DNA of 64,000 bases. It comes from Actinophytocola gossypii (lineage in GTDB: Bacteria > Actinomycetota > Actinomycetes > Mycobacteriales > Pseudonocardiaceae). Positions 27,639-36,263 of the stretch are shown here, piece by piece. A program made the translations under genes and the position numbers. Below the pieces are notes generated by a model. It searched no databases and had not been told where the DNA came from. It saw nothing but the letters and a program-made list of their open reading frames with translations. How positions within the stretch are numbered: the stretch's first letter is position 1; each line of letters opens with the position of its first letter. Location: contig NZ_JAFFZE010000016.1 of NCBI RefSeq assembly GCF_025165815.1, forward strand, positions 1-64,000, read 5' to 3'.

Positions 27639-28577
27639 TCAAGCGATCGCCTCCCTGTCGGTCTGCCGGTGGGCGTACGCGGCGGCGGCCTCGCGGACCC
27701 AGGCGCCGTCGTCGTGGGCGGCTCGGCGGTGCTCGATCCGCTGTCGGCTGCACGGGCCGTTGCCGCCGACGACCTGCCAGAACTCCGTCCAGTCGATCTC
27801 GCCGAAGTCGTGGTGGCCGCGGTCGGCGTTCCAGCGCAGCTCCGGGTCGGGCAGGGTGACGCCCAGGGCGTCGGCCTGCGGGACCGTCATGTCGACGAAC
27901 TTCTGCCGCAGCTCGTCGTTGGTGTGCCGCTTGATGCGCCACGCCATCGACTGCGCGGTGTTCGAGGACTCCGCGTCCGGCGGGCCGAACATCATCAGCG
28001 ACGGCCACCACCAGCGGTCCACCGCGTCCTGGACCATCCGGCGCTGCGCCTCGGTACCGCGCATCATCGTCATCAGCAGCTCGTATCCCTGCCGCTGGTG
28101 GAACGACTCCTCCTTGCAGATCCGGATCATCGCCCGCGCGTACGGCCCGTACGACGTGCGGCACAGCGGCACCTGGTTGACGATCGCCGCGCCGTCCACC
28201 AGCCAGCCGATCACGCCGACGTCGGCGAAGTTCAGCGTCGGGTAGTTGAAGATCGACGAGTACTTCTGCCGGCCCTCGACGAGCTTGCGGGTCAGGTCCT
28301 CGCGGTCGGCGCCGAGGGTCTCGGTCGCCGCGTACAGGTACAGCCCGTGCCCGGCCTCGTCCTGCACCTTCGCCAGCAGGATCGCCTTGCGCCGCAGCGA
28401 GGGCGCGCGGCTGATCCAGTTCGCCTCCGGCTGCATGCCGATGATCTCGGAGTGCGCGTGCTGGGCGATCTGGCGGATGAGCGTCTTCCGGTAGCCGTCG
28501 GGCATCCAGTCCCTCGGCTCGATGCGCTGCTCCGCGCCGACGACACGGTCGAACTCGCGCTCCAGTTCAGCGTCCAC
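27639..28577 (-). CDS. paaA: Phenylacetyl-CoA epoxidase catalytic subunit PaaA
   Basis: PaaA carries the di-iron site that makes ring-1,2-epoxyphenylacetyl-CoA from phenylacetyl-CoA and O2. The 312-residue protein has the iron-ligand motifs SEIIGMQPE (E44) and [12 protein letters not shown] (E74, H77), and downstream [14 protein letters not shown] with a second E..H pair. GTG 28577 begins the operon paaABCDE. No PaaK ligase, PaaG, PaaZ or TetR-type PaaR gene is adjacent, so the rest of the pathway must lie elsewhere. Confidence 0.95.
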   Translation of the reverse strand: MDAELEREFDRVVGAEQRIEPRDWMPDGYRKTLIRQIAQHAHSEIIGMQPEANWISRAPSLRRKAILLAKVQDEAGHGLYLYAATETLGADREDLTRKLVEGRQKYSSIFNYPTLNFADVGVIGWLVDGAAIVNQVPLCRTSYGPYARAMIRICKEESFHQRQGYELLMTMMRGTEAQRRMVQDAVDRWWWPSLMMFGPPDAESSNTAQSMAWRIKRHTNDELRQKFVDMTVPQADALGVTLPDPELRWNADRGHHDFGEIDWTEFWQVVGGNGPCSRQRIEHRRAAHDDGAWVREAAAAYAHRQTDREAIA

Positions 28578-28618
28578 GACCTGATGTTACATCTGCGAGC
28601 ACGATTTTCGGAAAGCTG

Positions 28619-29050
28619 TTATATCCGTCGGCGCAGCGCCCAGATCGCCGGTACCAGCACCGCCCACACGCCCAGGACGGTCAGCCCGACCGGCAGCAGC
28701 GTGACCACGGCCCCCCGGCCGGCCACCCGCACCAGCTCCGGATCGTCCTGCCGGTACTCGACCTCGACCACGTCGCCGACGTCGAGCCCGGCCGGGTACA
28801 GCACGCCGACCTGCGGGATCTGCTCGGCGCCGTCCGGGGTGTAGAAGCGGATCAGCGTGCGGGCGAACGTGTCGTCGAGCACCTCGGCGTTGGTGAGCAC
28901 CATGCTCTCGTCGATCGCGATGTCCTCGGTCCACGCGGCGACCACGAGCACCACGCCGAGGAAGGTGACGATCCCGCCGAGGGCGAGCAGCGCCCGCGCG
29001 GCGACCCGACGGGTCAGCCGCCATCGGGCGTCGGTCCCCTGCTTCACCAC
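28619..29050 (-). CDS. DUF3592-like membrane protein
   Basis: The 143-residue protein has membrane helices near both ends (about residues 19-42 and 114-138) and an extracytoplasmic beta-rich loop with RFYTPDGAEQIPQVGVLYPAGLDVGDVVEVEYRQDDPELVRVAG. The VGDVVEVEYRQDDPELVRV segment is the hallmark of DUF3592. No function known. It lies between paaA and the divergent M6 protease gene. Confidence 0.75.
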   Translation of the reverse strand: MVKQGTDARWRLTRRVAARALLALGGIVTFLGVVLVVAAWTEDIAIDESMVLTNAEVLDDTFARTLIRFYTPDGAEQIPQVGVLYPAGLDVGDVVEVEYRQDDPELVRVAGRGAVVTLLPVGLTVLGVWAVLVPAIWALRRRI

Positions 29051-29240
29051 GCGCCGAGCCTATCCGGCTGACGCTGAGTGGCCGGGTGCGCACGCCCACC
29101 TGGAGCAACACTACTGCGTTAGCCCGCTTGGATTACTTCTTTCGTCGGGTCCCAGGGAATTGCACTTTCCGTAATATCTCGCTGGCGCTGAGGCCCCCTA
29201 CCGGGTGGTTTGCGCTTTCGCGAGATCGATGGAGGACGTG

Positions 29241-31628
29241 TTGCAACGAAGAATTCTCGTCGGCCTGACGAGCGCCGCCGTGGTGGCGTCCGGGCTGGCG
29301 ACCCTCGGTCCGGCCGCCCAGGCGGCACCCTCGCCCGGCGCTCCGCCCGCCCAGGCGAGCGCGCACACCAACGGAATCGACGACCTGCCGAGCAAGACGG
29401 AGCAGAAGCGGCGGGCACTGCGCCAGGAGGCACTGGCCGACGTGCTGTCCGGCGAGCGCGAGGCGATCAAGCGCGGGGACAGCACCGTGGTGAAGATGGG
29501 CACCAAGCCCGGCCCGGAGACCGGGAAGCGCGGCGCGAACGGCACCGTCGACCAGTACGTCGAGCTGGCCCGGGAGAAGACGGACAACATCTTCGTCGTG
29601 CTCGCGGAGTTCGGCGACCAGCGGCACCCCGACTACCCCGACCAGGACACCGACCCGAACACGCCCGGCCCGGTGAGCTTCGATGGTCCGACGCACAACG
29701 AGATCCCGGAGCCGGACCGCTCGGTCGACAACTCCACGATCTGGCAGGAGAACTACGACCGGCAGCACTACCAGGACCTGTACTTCTCCGACGACCCGAA
29801 CGTCGACTCGCTCGCCAACTACTACGAGAAGCAGTCCTCCGGCCGCTACTCGGTGCAGGGCACGGTGTCGGACTGGGTCGAGGTCGAGTACAACCAGGCG
29901 CGTTACGGCCGGTCCAACGGCTACCCGTGCACCGGCAACGTCTGCAGCAACGCGTACCACCTGGTCAAGGACGGCGTGAACGCCTGGTACGACCAGCAGA
30001 TCGCGGCCGGTAAGACGCCGGAGCAGATCAAGACCGAACTCGCCCGCTACGACGTGTGGGACCGCACCGACCACGACGGCGACGGGAACTTCGACGAGCC
30101 GGACGGCTACCTCGACCACTTCCAGATCGTGCACGCCGGCGGCGACCAGTCCAACGGCGACCCGATCTACGGCGAGGACGCGCTGTGGGCCCACCGCGCG
30201 TTCGCGTTCAGCGGCACCACCTCCGGTCCGGACGGCAACCTGCAGGGCGGCACCGAGATCGGCGACACCGGCCTCTGGGTCGGCGACTACACGATGCAGC
30301 CGGAGAACGGCGGCATCGGCGTGTTCGCCCACGAGTACGGCCACGACCTCGGCCTGCCGGACCTGTACGACTACTCGGGCGGCGGCTCGAACCACGTCAA
30401 CTGGTGGTCGCTGATGGCCCAGCAGCGGGTCTCCGGCCCGGGCGAGGTGCTGGGCTCGCGGGTCAACGACATGGACCCGTGGTCGAAGCTGCAGCTGGGC
30501 TGGCTGGACTACGAGGTCGTGGTCGCCGGACAGCAGCGGACGCTGGAGCTGGGTCCGCACGAGTACAACTCGACCAAGCCGCAGGGCGTCGTGGTGGTGC
30601 TGCCGGACAAGGAGGTCGAGTCCGAGCACGGGGCGCCGGCGGCCGGCGAGTACCAGTGGTGGTCGACCAAGGGCGACGACCTGGACACCACGATGACCAG
30701 GACCGTCGACCTGACCGGCGCGTCCACCGCGTCACTCGATCTCCGGACGCGGTACCAGATCGAGCAGGACTTCGACTACCTGTACGTGCAGGCGTCCACC
30801 GACGGCGGGGACACCTGGACGTCGCTGGACGGCACCGTCGACGGCGCGGCGTTCCCGCGTGACGGCGACGGGCAGCCGGCGCTGACCGGGACGTCGGAGG
30901 ACCAGTGGGTCGACCTGAGCGTTCCGCTCGACCAGTTCGCCGGGTCGGAGATCCAGCTGCGGTTCCGGTACATCACCGACGGGGCCCTGGTGCAGAACGG
31001 CTTCTTCGCCGACGAGCTCGTCGTGTCGGCCGACGGCCAGCCGATCTTCACCGACGGCGCCGAGGACGGCGCGAACGGCTGGACGCTGAACGGTTTCCGG
31101 CCGACGAAGGCGGTGGAGACCGAGCTGTTCGACAACTTCTACATCGCGTCGAACCGGACCTACGAGTCCTACGGTCAGTACATGGAGACCGGCCCGTACA
31201 ACTTCGGGTTCCCGGACCGGCCGGACTGGGTCGAGCACTTCCCGTACGAGACCGGTCTGCACGTCTGGTACTGGGACACGTCGCAGTCGGACAACAACAC
31301 CAGCCAGCACCCCGGTGAGGGTCTCGCGCTCCCGGTCGACGCCCACCCGGCGCCGATCCACAACCTGGAGGGCGAGATGTGGCGGGAGCGGATCGCGGGT
31401 TACGACGCGCCGTTCTCGCTGTCCAAGGCGGAGTCGTTCACGCTGCACGTGAACGGCAAGCCGAGCTACATCCGCGGCCAGGCCGCGGTGCCGAAGTTCG
31501 ACGACACCAGGAAGTACTGGTACGCCGAGCAGCCGTTCTCGGGCGTGAAGCTCCCGGCGACGGGGACGACGATCAAGGTGCAGAAGCAGCAGGGCACCTC
31601 GATGAAGATCCGCATCGGCAGCAAGTAG
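29241..31628 (+). CDS. Secreted M6-family metalloprotease (immune inhibitor A-like)
   Basis: An extracellular zinc endopeptidase. From TTG 29241 the protein has 795 residues. It has a Sec signal peptide (1-26, cleavage near AAQAA), a propeptide, then the M6 catalytic domain with H364-E-Y-G-H368-DLGLPDLYD and the following MAQQ segment. C-terminal beta-sandwich domains (about 480-660) include STDGGDTWTSLDG and QLRFRYITDGALVQNGFFADEL, typical of immune inhibitor A proteins that degrade host or competitor proteins. GGAGG at 29231-29235 fits TTG 29241 best; ATG 29229 and GTG 29238 are in frame but too near or before it. Confidence 0.92.
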   Translation: MQRRILVGLTSAAVVASGLATLGPAAQAAPSPGAPPAQASAHTNGIDDLPSKTEQKRRALRQEALADVLSGEREAIKRGDSTVVKMGTKPGPETGKRGANGTVDQYVELAREKTDNIFVVLAEFGDQRHPDYPDQDTDPNTPGPVSFDGPTHNEIPEPDRSVDNSTIWQENYDRQHYQDLYFSDDPNVDSLANYYEKQSSGRYSVQGTVSDWVEVEYNQARYGRSNGYPCTGNVCSNAYHLVKDGVNAWYDQQIAAGKTPEQIKTELARYDVWDRTDHDGDGNFDEPDGYLDHFQIVHAGGDQSNGDPIYGEDALWAHRAFAFSGTTSGPDGNLQGGTEIGDTGLWVGDYTMQPENGGIGVFAHEYGHDLGLPDLYDYSGGGSNHVNWWSLMAQQRVSGPGEVLGSRVNDMDPWSKLQLGWLDYEVVVAGQQRTLELGPHEYNSTKPQGVVVVLPDKEVESEHGAPAAGEYQWWSTKGDDLDTTMTRTVDLTGASTASLDLRTRYQIEQDFDYLYVQASTDGGDTWTSLDGTVDGAAFPRDGDGQPALTGTSEDQWVDLSVPLDQFAGSEIQLRFRYITDGALVQNGFFADELVVSADGQPIFTDGAEDGANGWTLNGFRPTKAVETELFDNFYIASNRTYESYGQYMETGPYNFGFPDRPDWVEHFPYETGLHVWYWDTSQSDNNTSQHPGEGLALPVDAHPAPIHNLEGEMWRERIAGYDAPFSLSKAESFTLHVNGKPSYIRGQAAVPKFDDTRKYWYAEQPFSGVKLPATGTTIKVQKQQGTSMKIRIGSK

Positions 31629-31632
31629 TCCA

Positions 31633-31677
31633 CGAGAACGAGGCGGGCCTCTTCCCCTGAGGCCCGCCTCGTTCTCG
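31633..31677. terminator. Perfect 19-base hairpin after the M6 protease gene
   Basis: CGAGAACGAGGCGGGCCTC at 31633-31651 pairs fully with GAGGCCCGCCTCGTTCTCG at 31659-31677 over a 7-base loop. It starts four bases after the protease stop and ends one base before the convergent gene's stop, serving both. Confidence 0.88.
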
Positions 31678-32232
31678 TCATGGCCGCCAGGCGGGGTCGC
31701 GGCCGATGAAGGCCATCAGCCGGTCCTGCGCCGGGGCGTCGTCGGCGACCGGCACGGCCGGGCCGAACTGCCCGCTGTCGCGCAGCATCCGCTCCGCCGG
31801 CACCATGGCCGCCAGCCCGGCGGCGCAGCGCTCCTGGTCCAGGTCGGGCTCGCGGCCGAGAGCCTTGGCGAGGTCCCAGGAGTGCAGCCAGACGTCGTCG
31901 GTGTAGAACTGGTCGATCGCCTCGTCGACCGGCTTGTCGCCGGTGTGCGGGTTGCTCAGCACCCGCCCGGCCGGGTCGTCGAGGATCGCCTGGATGTCGG
32001 TGACGTGCTGCTTCCAGGCGCCGACCGGGTCGGCCCCGACGTCCAGCGCCGGCAGCTCGATCCCGGCGCCCTGGAGGAAGCCCCGGGGCCACTCGACCAG
32101 GTGCCGCACGATGTCGACGGCCGTCCAGTCCGCGACCGGGCTGGGCCGGGACCAGTCGCCGGGCGAGGCGGACTCGACCAGTTCGGTGAACCGGGCCGCG
32201 TCGCGGGCGTGCCGCTCGGCGGGCGCCGTCAT
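31678..32232 (-). CDS. TIGR03086-type DinB-like (mycothiol-dependent enzyme superfamily) protein
   Basis: The 184-residue protein is a four-helix DinB-type fold: RFTELVESASPGDWSRPSPVADWTAVDIVRHLVEWP at the start, with a metal-binding histidine in DIVRHLV. The VDEAIDQFYTDDVWLHSWDLAKALG segment follows, where H in WLHSWDL is the second ligand. The family is related to mycothiol-dependent maleylpyruvate isomerases, but substrates are mostly unknown. ATG 32232 overlaps the SRPBCC gene by four bases, so this is the third gene of the ArsR operon. Confidence 0.85.
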   Translation of the reverse strand: MTAPAERHARDAARFTELVESASPGDWSRPSPVADWTAVDIVRHLVEWPRGFLQGAGIELPALDVGADPVGAWKQHVTDIQAILDDPAGRVLSNPHTGDKPVDEAIDQFYTDDVWLHSWDLAKALGREPDLDQERCAAGLAAMVPAERMLRDSGQFGPAVPVADDAPAQDRLMAFIGRDPAWRP

Positions 32233-32714
32233 CGCTTCTCGAGCAGTTCGTCGAGCTTCTCGTAGCCCTCGTTGACCCCGACGTCCATGCCGCTGGACAG
32301 CATGGCGTCCCGGGTCTCGAAGTCCGCGACCACGCTCAGCGTGCGCAGCCGGGTGCGGCCGCCGTCGAGCTCCTCGAAGGTCAGCGTCTCCAGCGCGACG
32401 CCGTCGGGCTGGCCCTCGTAGGTGAAGGTCCAGACGATCCGCTCGTTCCGCCGGACCTCGTGGAAGCTGCCGAAGAAGGAGGCGATCTCCTCGCCGTCGC
32501 GGTCGTTGGCGAAGGCCCACGCGCCGCCCGTGCTGGGCTCCCACCTGGTGATCCGGGTGGTGAGCGAGCGCGGGCCGATCCACTTGGCGTAGAGCTCGGG
32601 GTCGACGTGGGCGCGGAACACCTGCTCCGGGCTGGCGTCGAACTCCCGGACGATCTCGATCGTCGGCACCTTCTCGTCGGCGGCGATGGTGGTCTCGTGC
32701 CTGGTCATGGTCAT
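32229..32714 (-). CDS. SRPBCC/AHSA1-family protein
   Basis: The 161-residue protein has a START-like ligand-binding fold: VREFDASPEQVFRAHVDPELYAKWIGP (about 23-49), GGAWAFANDRDGEEIASFFGSFHEV, and a C-terminal long helix DAMLSSGMDVGVNEGYEKLDELL. Such AHSA1 proteins bind hydrophobic ligands and are very often coupled to ArsR-type repressors in actinobacteria. ATG 32714 overlaps the stop of the ArsR gene (ATGA). Ligand unknown. Confidence 0.9.
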   Translation of the reverse strand: MTMTRHETTIAADEKVPTIEIVREFDASPEQVFRAHVDPELYAKWIGPRSLTTRITRWEPSTGGAWAFANDRDGEEIASFFGSFHEVRRNERIVWTFTYEGQPDGVALETLTFEELDGGRTRLRTLSVVADFETRDAMLSSGMDVGVNEGYEKLDELLEKR

Positions 32715-33070
32715 GACGCGTCCTTCCGGGGCTGTTTCTGCTGGTTCTCGTCGGCGAGCAGGGCGTCGAGGCGCCGGTAGCGCTCCTCGACCTGCTGGCG
32801 GTACCGCTCGATCCACTTCGTCATCAGGTCGAACACCTCCGCGTCCAGGTGGACCGGTCGGCGCTGGGCGTCCTTGCTACGGGTGACCAGGCCGGCTTCC
32901 TCGAGCACCTTCACGTGCTTGGAGACCGCCTGGAGGCTCATGTCGTACGGCTCGGCCAGCTCGCCCACGGTCGCGTCCGAGGTGGCCAGTCGGGCCACCA
33001 GGTCGCGCCGGGTCGGGTCGGCCAGTGCCGCGAACGCTCGGTTCAGCCGTTCGGTGCTGTCCTCCACCAC
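32711..33070 (-). CDS. ArsR/SmtB-family transcriptional repressor
   Basis: The 119-residue winged-helix regulator has RAFAALADPTRRDLVARLATSDATVGELAEPYDMSLQAVSKHVKVLEEAGLV (residues 11-61), the standard ArsR DNA-binding core. The metal-site cysteines of ArsR/SmtB sensors are absent, so it does not sense metal in the classic way. It is the first gene of a three-gene operon with SRPBCC and DinB-like genes. Two identical inverted repeats TCAAC-N6-GTTGA upstream (33077-33092, 33123-33138) are its likely operators. Confidence 0.92.
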   Translation of the reverse strand: MVEDSTERLNRAFAALADPTRRDLVARLATSDATVGELAEPYDMSLQAVSKHVKVLEEAGLVTRSKDAQRRPVHLDAEVFDLMTKWIERYRQQVEERYRRLDALLADENQQKQPRKDAS

Positions 33071-33075
33071 TCTTC

Positions 33076-33138
33076 CTCAACTTGTCGGTTGAGTATGAAG
33101 GTAGACCGCGCCACCGGCGTTGTCAACCAGATGGTTGA
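33076..33138. promoter_or_regulatory. Two TCAAC-N6-GTTGA operators for the ArsR-type repressor
   Basis: CTCAACTTGTCGGTTGAG at 33076-33093 and TCAACCAGATGGTTGA at 33123-33138 share arms and spacing while the 6-base centres differ, which points to selection on the arms. The centres are 46 bases apart. The first lies six bases upstream of the regulator's GTG start. Confidence 0.7.
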
Positions 33139-33211
33139 GCGAGGGTGGGAGCGTCCCCAACACCGCCCCTACCATCACTGGCCGCTGGCGTTGGGAGCGA
33201 TCGTGGGCGCG

Positions 33212-34888
33212 TCAGTGGAGGGTGGCGGTGACCTCGGTGCGGAGGCGGGCGTGGAGGTCGCGGAGGGGGGCGCGGGTGGTCCGGACCTCGACGACGCGCG
33301 GACCCCGGGCGGGGCGGAGCGCGGCACGGAAGGCCTCGCGGTCGGGGGCGAGTGTGTGTGGGATGCCGTAGCCGGCGCACAGGGCGGCCAGGTCGGCCTG
33401 GTGGGGGGTGCCGAAGACGCGTTCGAAGCTTTCCTGGTGTTCGGCGGCGCCCTGTTCCAGCAGGGAGAAGATGCCGCCACCCGCGTCGTTGTTGACGATG
33501 ACCGTCAGGTCCGGGCGGGGTTCCTGGGGACCGAGGAGTAGGGCGTTGACGTCGTGCAGGAACGTCACGTCGCCGATCAGGGCGTAGGTGGGGCGGGCGG
33601 TCGCCAGGGCGATCCCGGCGGCGGTCGACGTGTTGCCGTCGATGCCGGCCACGCCCCGGTTGGCGAACACCGCCACGTCGGAGCGGGGCTCGGCCACCAG
33701 GTCCACGTCGCGGATGGGGTTGGACGAGCCGAGGAACAGGTTCGTGCCGGTGGGGATGGTGGCCAGGACGTCCGCGGCCAGGTGCAGGCCGGTTGGCCAC
33801 TCCTGTTCGTCGAGGAGCTTGTCCACGGCGGTGTGGGCGTTGGTGTCGGCGTGGCGCCAGGCCGGCAACCAGTCCGGGTCCACGTCGGCGACGTGGGGCA
33901 TGTCGTCGAGGTCGAGCCAGGTGCGGACCTGGACGGCCAGGTGTTGGGGATCCGTCCACGCCGGCGCGTCGTCGATGACGTAGGTCGGGGCCTGGGTCCG
34001 CACGCGGCCGATCGCGCGGGACAGCGTCGGGCGGCCGACGACCACCACCGCGTCGGGGCGCAGGGTGTCGGGGAGATCGGCGGACAGGAGCAGGGTCCCT
34101 CGGCGGAGGACGTTCGCGCCGCCGGACAGGGCGGCCGCGTGGGCCGGGGGTTCGGCCACGGCCGGCCAGCCGGCGATGGCGGCGACCGCCGCGGCGGCCC
34201 GGGCGCGGGCGGGGCTCCCGCTGCCGAGGACCATGAGGGTGCGGGCGGGCAGGGGGAAGTCGACGCGGCTGACCGGCGTGGCGGCTGGGGCCACGGTGGT
34301 CCAGGACCGGCCGTCGGGGCGGCCGTCGAGGGAGTCCGGCCAGTGGGGTTCGAAAGTGGGGACCAGGGGCTCGCGGAACGGGACGTTGACCTGGACCGGG
34401 CCACCCTGTTCGGCGTGCGCGACGGCTCGGCAGACGAGGGCGCGCCACACCGCCTGTTGGCCGGGGCGGCGTTCGGCCACCGGGAACTCGACGGCGCCGG
34501 CGGCGGGGCCGAACAGGGCGCGCTGGTCGACGGTCTGATTGGCGCCGGTGCCGTGCAGCTCGGGCGGGCGGTCCGCGGTCAGCAGCAGGAGGGGCACGCG
34601 GGCGTGGCTCGCCTCCAGGACGGCGGGGTGCAGGTTCGCCACGGCGGTGCCGGAGGTGCAGGTCAGGGCCACCGGGCGGGCGCTACCCGTCGCGAGGCCC
34701 AGGGCCAGGAACGCCGCCGCCCGCTCGTCGACGCGGACGTGCAGGGTGACGCGGCCGGACCTGGCCGCCTCGAACAGCGCCATCGACAGCGGGGCGTTGC
34801 GGGAGCCGGGGCACACCACGACGTGCTCCACGCCGCACCGCACCAGCTCGTCGGTGATCACCGAGGCCTGCGCGGTGGACGGGTTCAT
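33212..34888 (-). CDS. menD: SEPHCHC synthase MenD
   Basis: A thiamine-diphosphate enzyme that adds the succinyl semialdehyde unit of 2-oxoglutarate to isochorismate. The 558-residue protein has the pyrimidine-binding domain (VVVCPGSRNAPLSMAL, DERAAAFLALGLATGSARPV, TCTSGTAVANLHPAVLEAS) and the C-terminal pyrophosphate domain (FANRGVAGIDGNTSTAAG, ALIGDVTFLHDVNALL, VNNDAGGGIFSLLEQG). ATG 34888 overlaps the stop of the upstream gene by four bases. Corresponds to Rv0555. Confidence 0.96.
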   Translation of the reverse strand: MNPSTAQASVITDELVRCGVEHVVVCPGSRNAPLSMALFEAARSGRVTLHVRVDERAAAFLALGLATGSARPVALTCTSGTAVANLHPAVLEASHARVPLLLLTADRPPELHGTGANQTVDQRALFGPAAGAVEFPVAERRPGQQAVWRALVCRAVAHAEQGGPVQVNVPFREPLVPTFEPHWPDSLDGRPDGRSWTTVAPAATPVSRVDFPLPARTLMVLGSGSPARARAAAAVAAIAGWPAVAEPPAHAAALSGGANVLRRGTLLLSADLPDTLRPDAVVVVGRPTLSRAIGRVRTQAPTYVIDDAPAWTDPQHLAVQVRTWLDLDDMPHVADVDPDWLPAWRHADTNAHTAVDKLLDEQEWPTGLHLAADVLATIPTGTNLFLGSSNPIRDVDLVAEPRSDVAVFANRGVAGIDGNTSTAAGIALATARPTYALIGDVTFLHDVNALLLGPQEPRPDLTVIVNNDAGGGIFSLLEQGAAEHQESFERVFGTPHQADLAALCAGYGIPHTLAPDREAFRAALRPARGPRVVEVRTTRAPLRDLHARLRTEVTATLH

Positions 34889-36189
34889 CCCCACCACCAG
34901 CCCTGCAGGACCCGGGCCCGCAGCGCGGCGACCGCCAGCTCGCGACCCACCTCGTTGAGGCCGACCGGGCGCTCCACGTCGTCGGTCAGCAGGGCGCCGA
35001 CCACCCGCAGGTCCCACAGGGCCTCCACCCGCAGGCGCAGCACGTCCTCCCGCGACGGCGGCGGGTCGACGGCGTACTCCGCCAGCACGACGCCGAGCCT
35101 GCGGTCGATCGCCGCGCGGTCGACGCGGTTCTCCAGCAGGAGCATGGTCAGCACCGTCTCCAGCACGTGCTGGCGGTGCGGCGGGTCCGCGTACCCGATG
35201 AACGTCGTGGCCAGCGCCTCGAACAGGGTGCGGTCGTCCGCAAGCGCGTCCTCGCCGACGTGGGTCAGGCGCAGGCGGCCGTCCTCGTGGTCGACGAGCT
35301 CGCAGCGGTAGGCCAGGTCGCGGAGCTGGCCCACCGGCGGCCAGTGCGACTCGCTGCGGCCGCTGCCGGGGAACGTGCGCGCGCACGGCATCGCCTCGAC
35401 CAGGCTGGCCACCAGGTCCGTCGGCAGGTAGCCGGCCCTGGTCAGCTTCGCGCCCGGACCGGCGCAGCTCTCCAGCAGCAGGCGCAGCGGGGCGAGCGCG
35501 GGGGCCGTGTCGAGTTCGGTGCGCGGCGGGGTGGCCACGTCGGGCTCGGTGCGCACGAGCTGCTCGCGCAGTGCCTGGCTGGGGGTCTGGCGGGACCAGT
35601 ACCGCATCCGTTCGGCGACCATCGCCTGGACGACCGTGCGGGCGCCGTCGTCGGCGATCCGGCTGCCCAGCAGGTCGAGGGCGAGCACCAGGCGCAGGGT
35701 GTCGGTCGCGGGGGTGGCCAGCGGGATCTGCCCCTCGGCGATGGCGGTCTCCAGCGCGCGGGCGATCGCGTCGAACGCGGCCGCCTCGTACGGGCCCGGC
35801 TCGGGCAGCCAGGCGATGTCCAGCTCCTCGGGCGGCAGCACGCCTGAGTCGTCCATCGCGTTGATCGCCAGCTCCGCGCAGCGCTCCCGGTCGCCGGCCG
35901 CGGCCAGCACCCGCTCCGTCCAGCGGCCCCGGCAGATCGCCGCGTACCGGGGCTCGCCGGTGAGGTCGAAGAACTCCGCGAACGCCGCCGCCACCGGGCG
36001 CCCGTCGGGCGGGTCGCCGGCACGCACCATCCTGGGCAGGATCAGCCACAGGTACCGCTGCACGTCGAACTGCGAGGCCCGGTAGCCGGTGTCGCCACCG
36101 GACAGCCCGTGCCACGCCTCGCTCACCCGGCGACCGGAGGCCAGGTCCCGGCCGCACAGGAGATCCAGCGCGGTGTCGACGTCGTGCAC
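34885..36189 (-). CDS. Protein of unknown function coupled to menD
   Basis: The 434-residue protein is soluble and largely helical, with no signal peptide. One part (about residues 240-320) reads GAKLTRAGYLPTDLVASLVEAM ... PPVGQLRDLAYRCELVDHEDGRLRLTHVGEDALADD. This resembles the winged-helix-like C-terminal module in actinobacterial hypothetical proteins and some pRiA4b ORF-3-type proteins. The rest matches nothing I recognise. The four-base overlap with menD means the genes are co-translated, but a role in menaquinone synthesis is only suggested by that. Confidence 0.7.
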   Translation of the reverse strand: MHDVDTALDLLCGRDLASGRRVSEAWHGLSGGDTGYRASQFDVQRYLWLILPRMVRAGDPPDGRPVAAAFAEFFDLTGEPRYAAICRGRWTERVLAAAGDRERCAELAINAMDDSGVLPPEELDIAWLPEPGPYEAAAFDAIARALETAIAEGQIPLATPATDTLRLVLALDLLGSRIADDGARTVVQAMVAERMRYWSRQTPSQALREQLVRTEPDVATPPRTELDTAPALAPLRLLLESCAGPGAKLTRAGYLPTDLVASLVEAMPCARTFPGSGRSESHWPPVGQLRDLAYRCELVDHEDGRLRLTHVGEDALADDRTLFEALATTFIGYADPPHRQHVLETVLTMLLLENRVDRAAIDRRLGVVLAEYAVDPPPSREDVLRLRVEALWDLRVVGALLTDDVERPVGLNEVGRELAVAALRARVLQGWWWG

Positions 36190-36263
36190 TGGGTCAGCTT
36201 GACACGGCGGTCCGACGGCGCGCGATTCACCGGGCGCTTCGGCGGGCCCATATGCTCGCCTGC

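Noticed and set aside
24626-28577. Horizontal gain of the paa operon together with the toxin locus
   Set aside because: Codon use and GC look like the neighbours, and family A and B repeats in the operon also occur at the heme genes, which argues for long residence in this genome.
33212-36157. A 981-residue frame joining menD to upstream sequence
   Set aside because: The upstream half is out of frame with the real 434-residue gene at 34885-36189. The ATGA overlap shows two separate genes.
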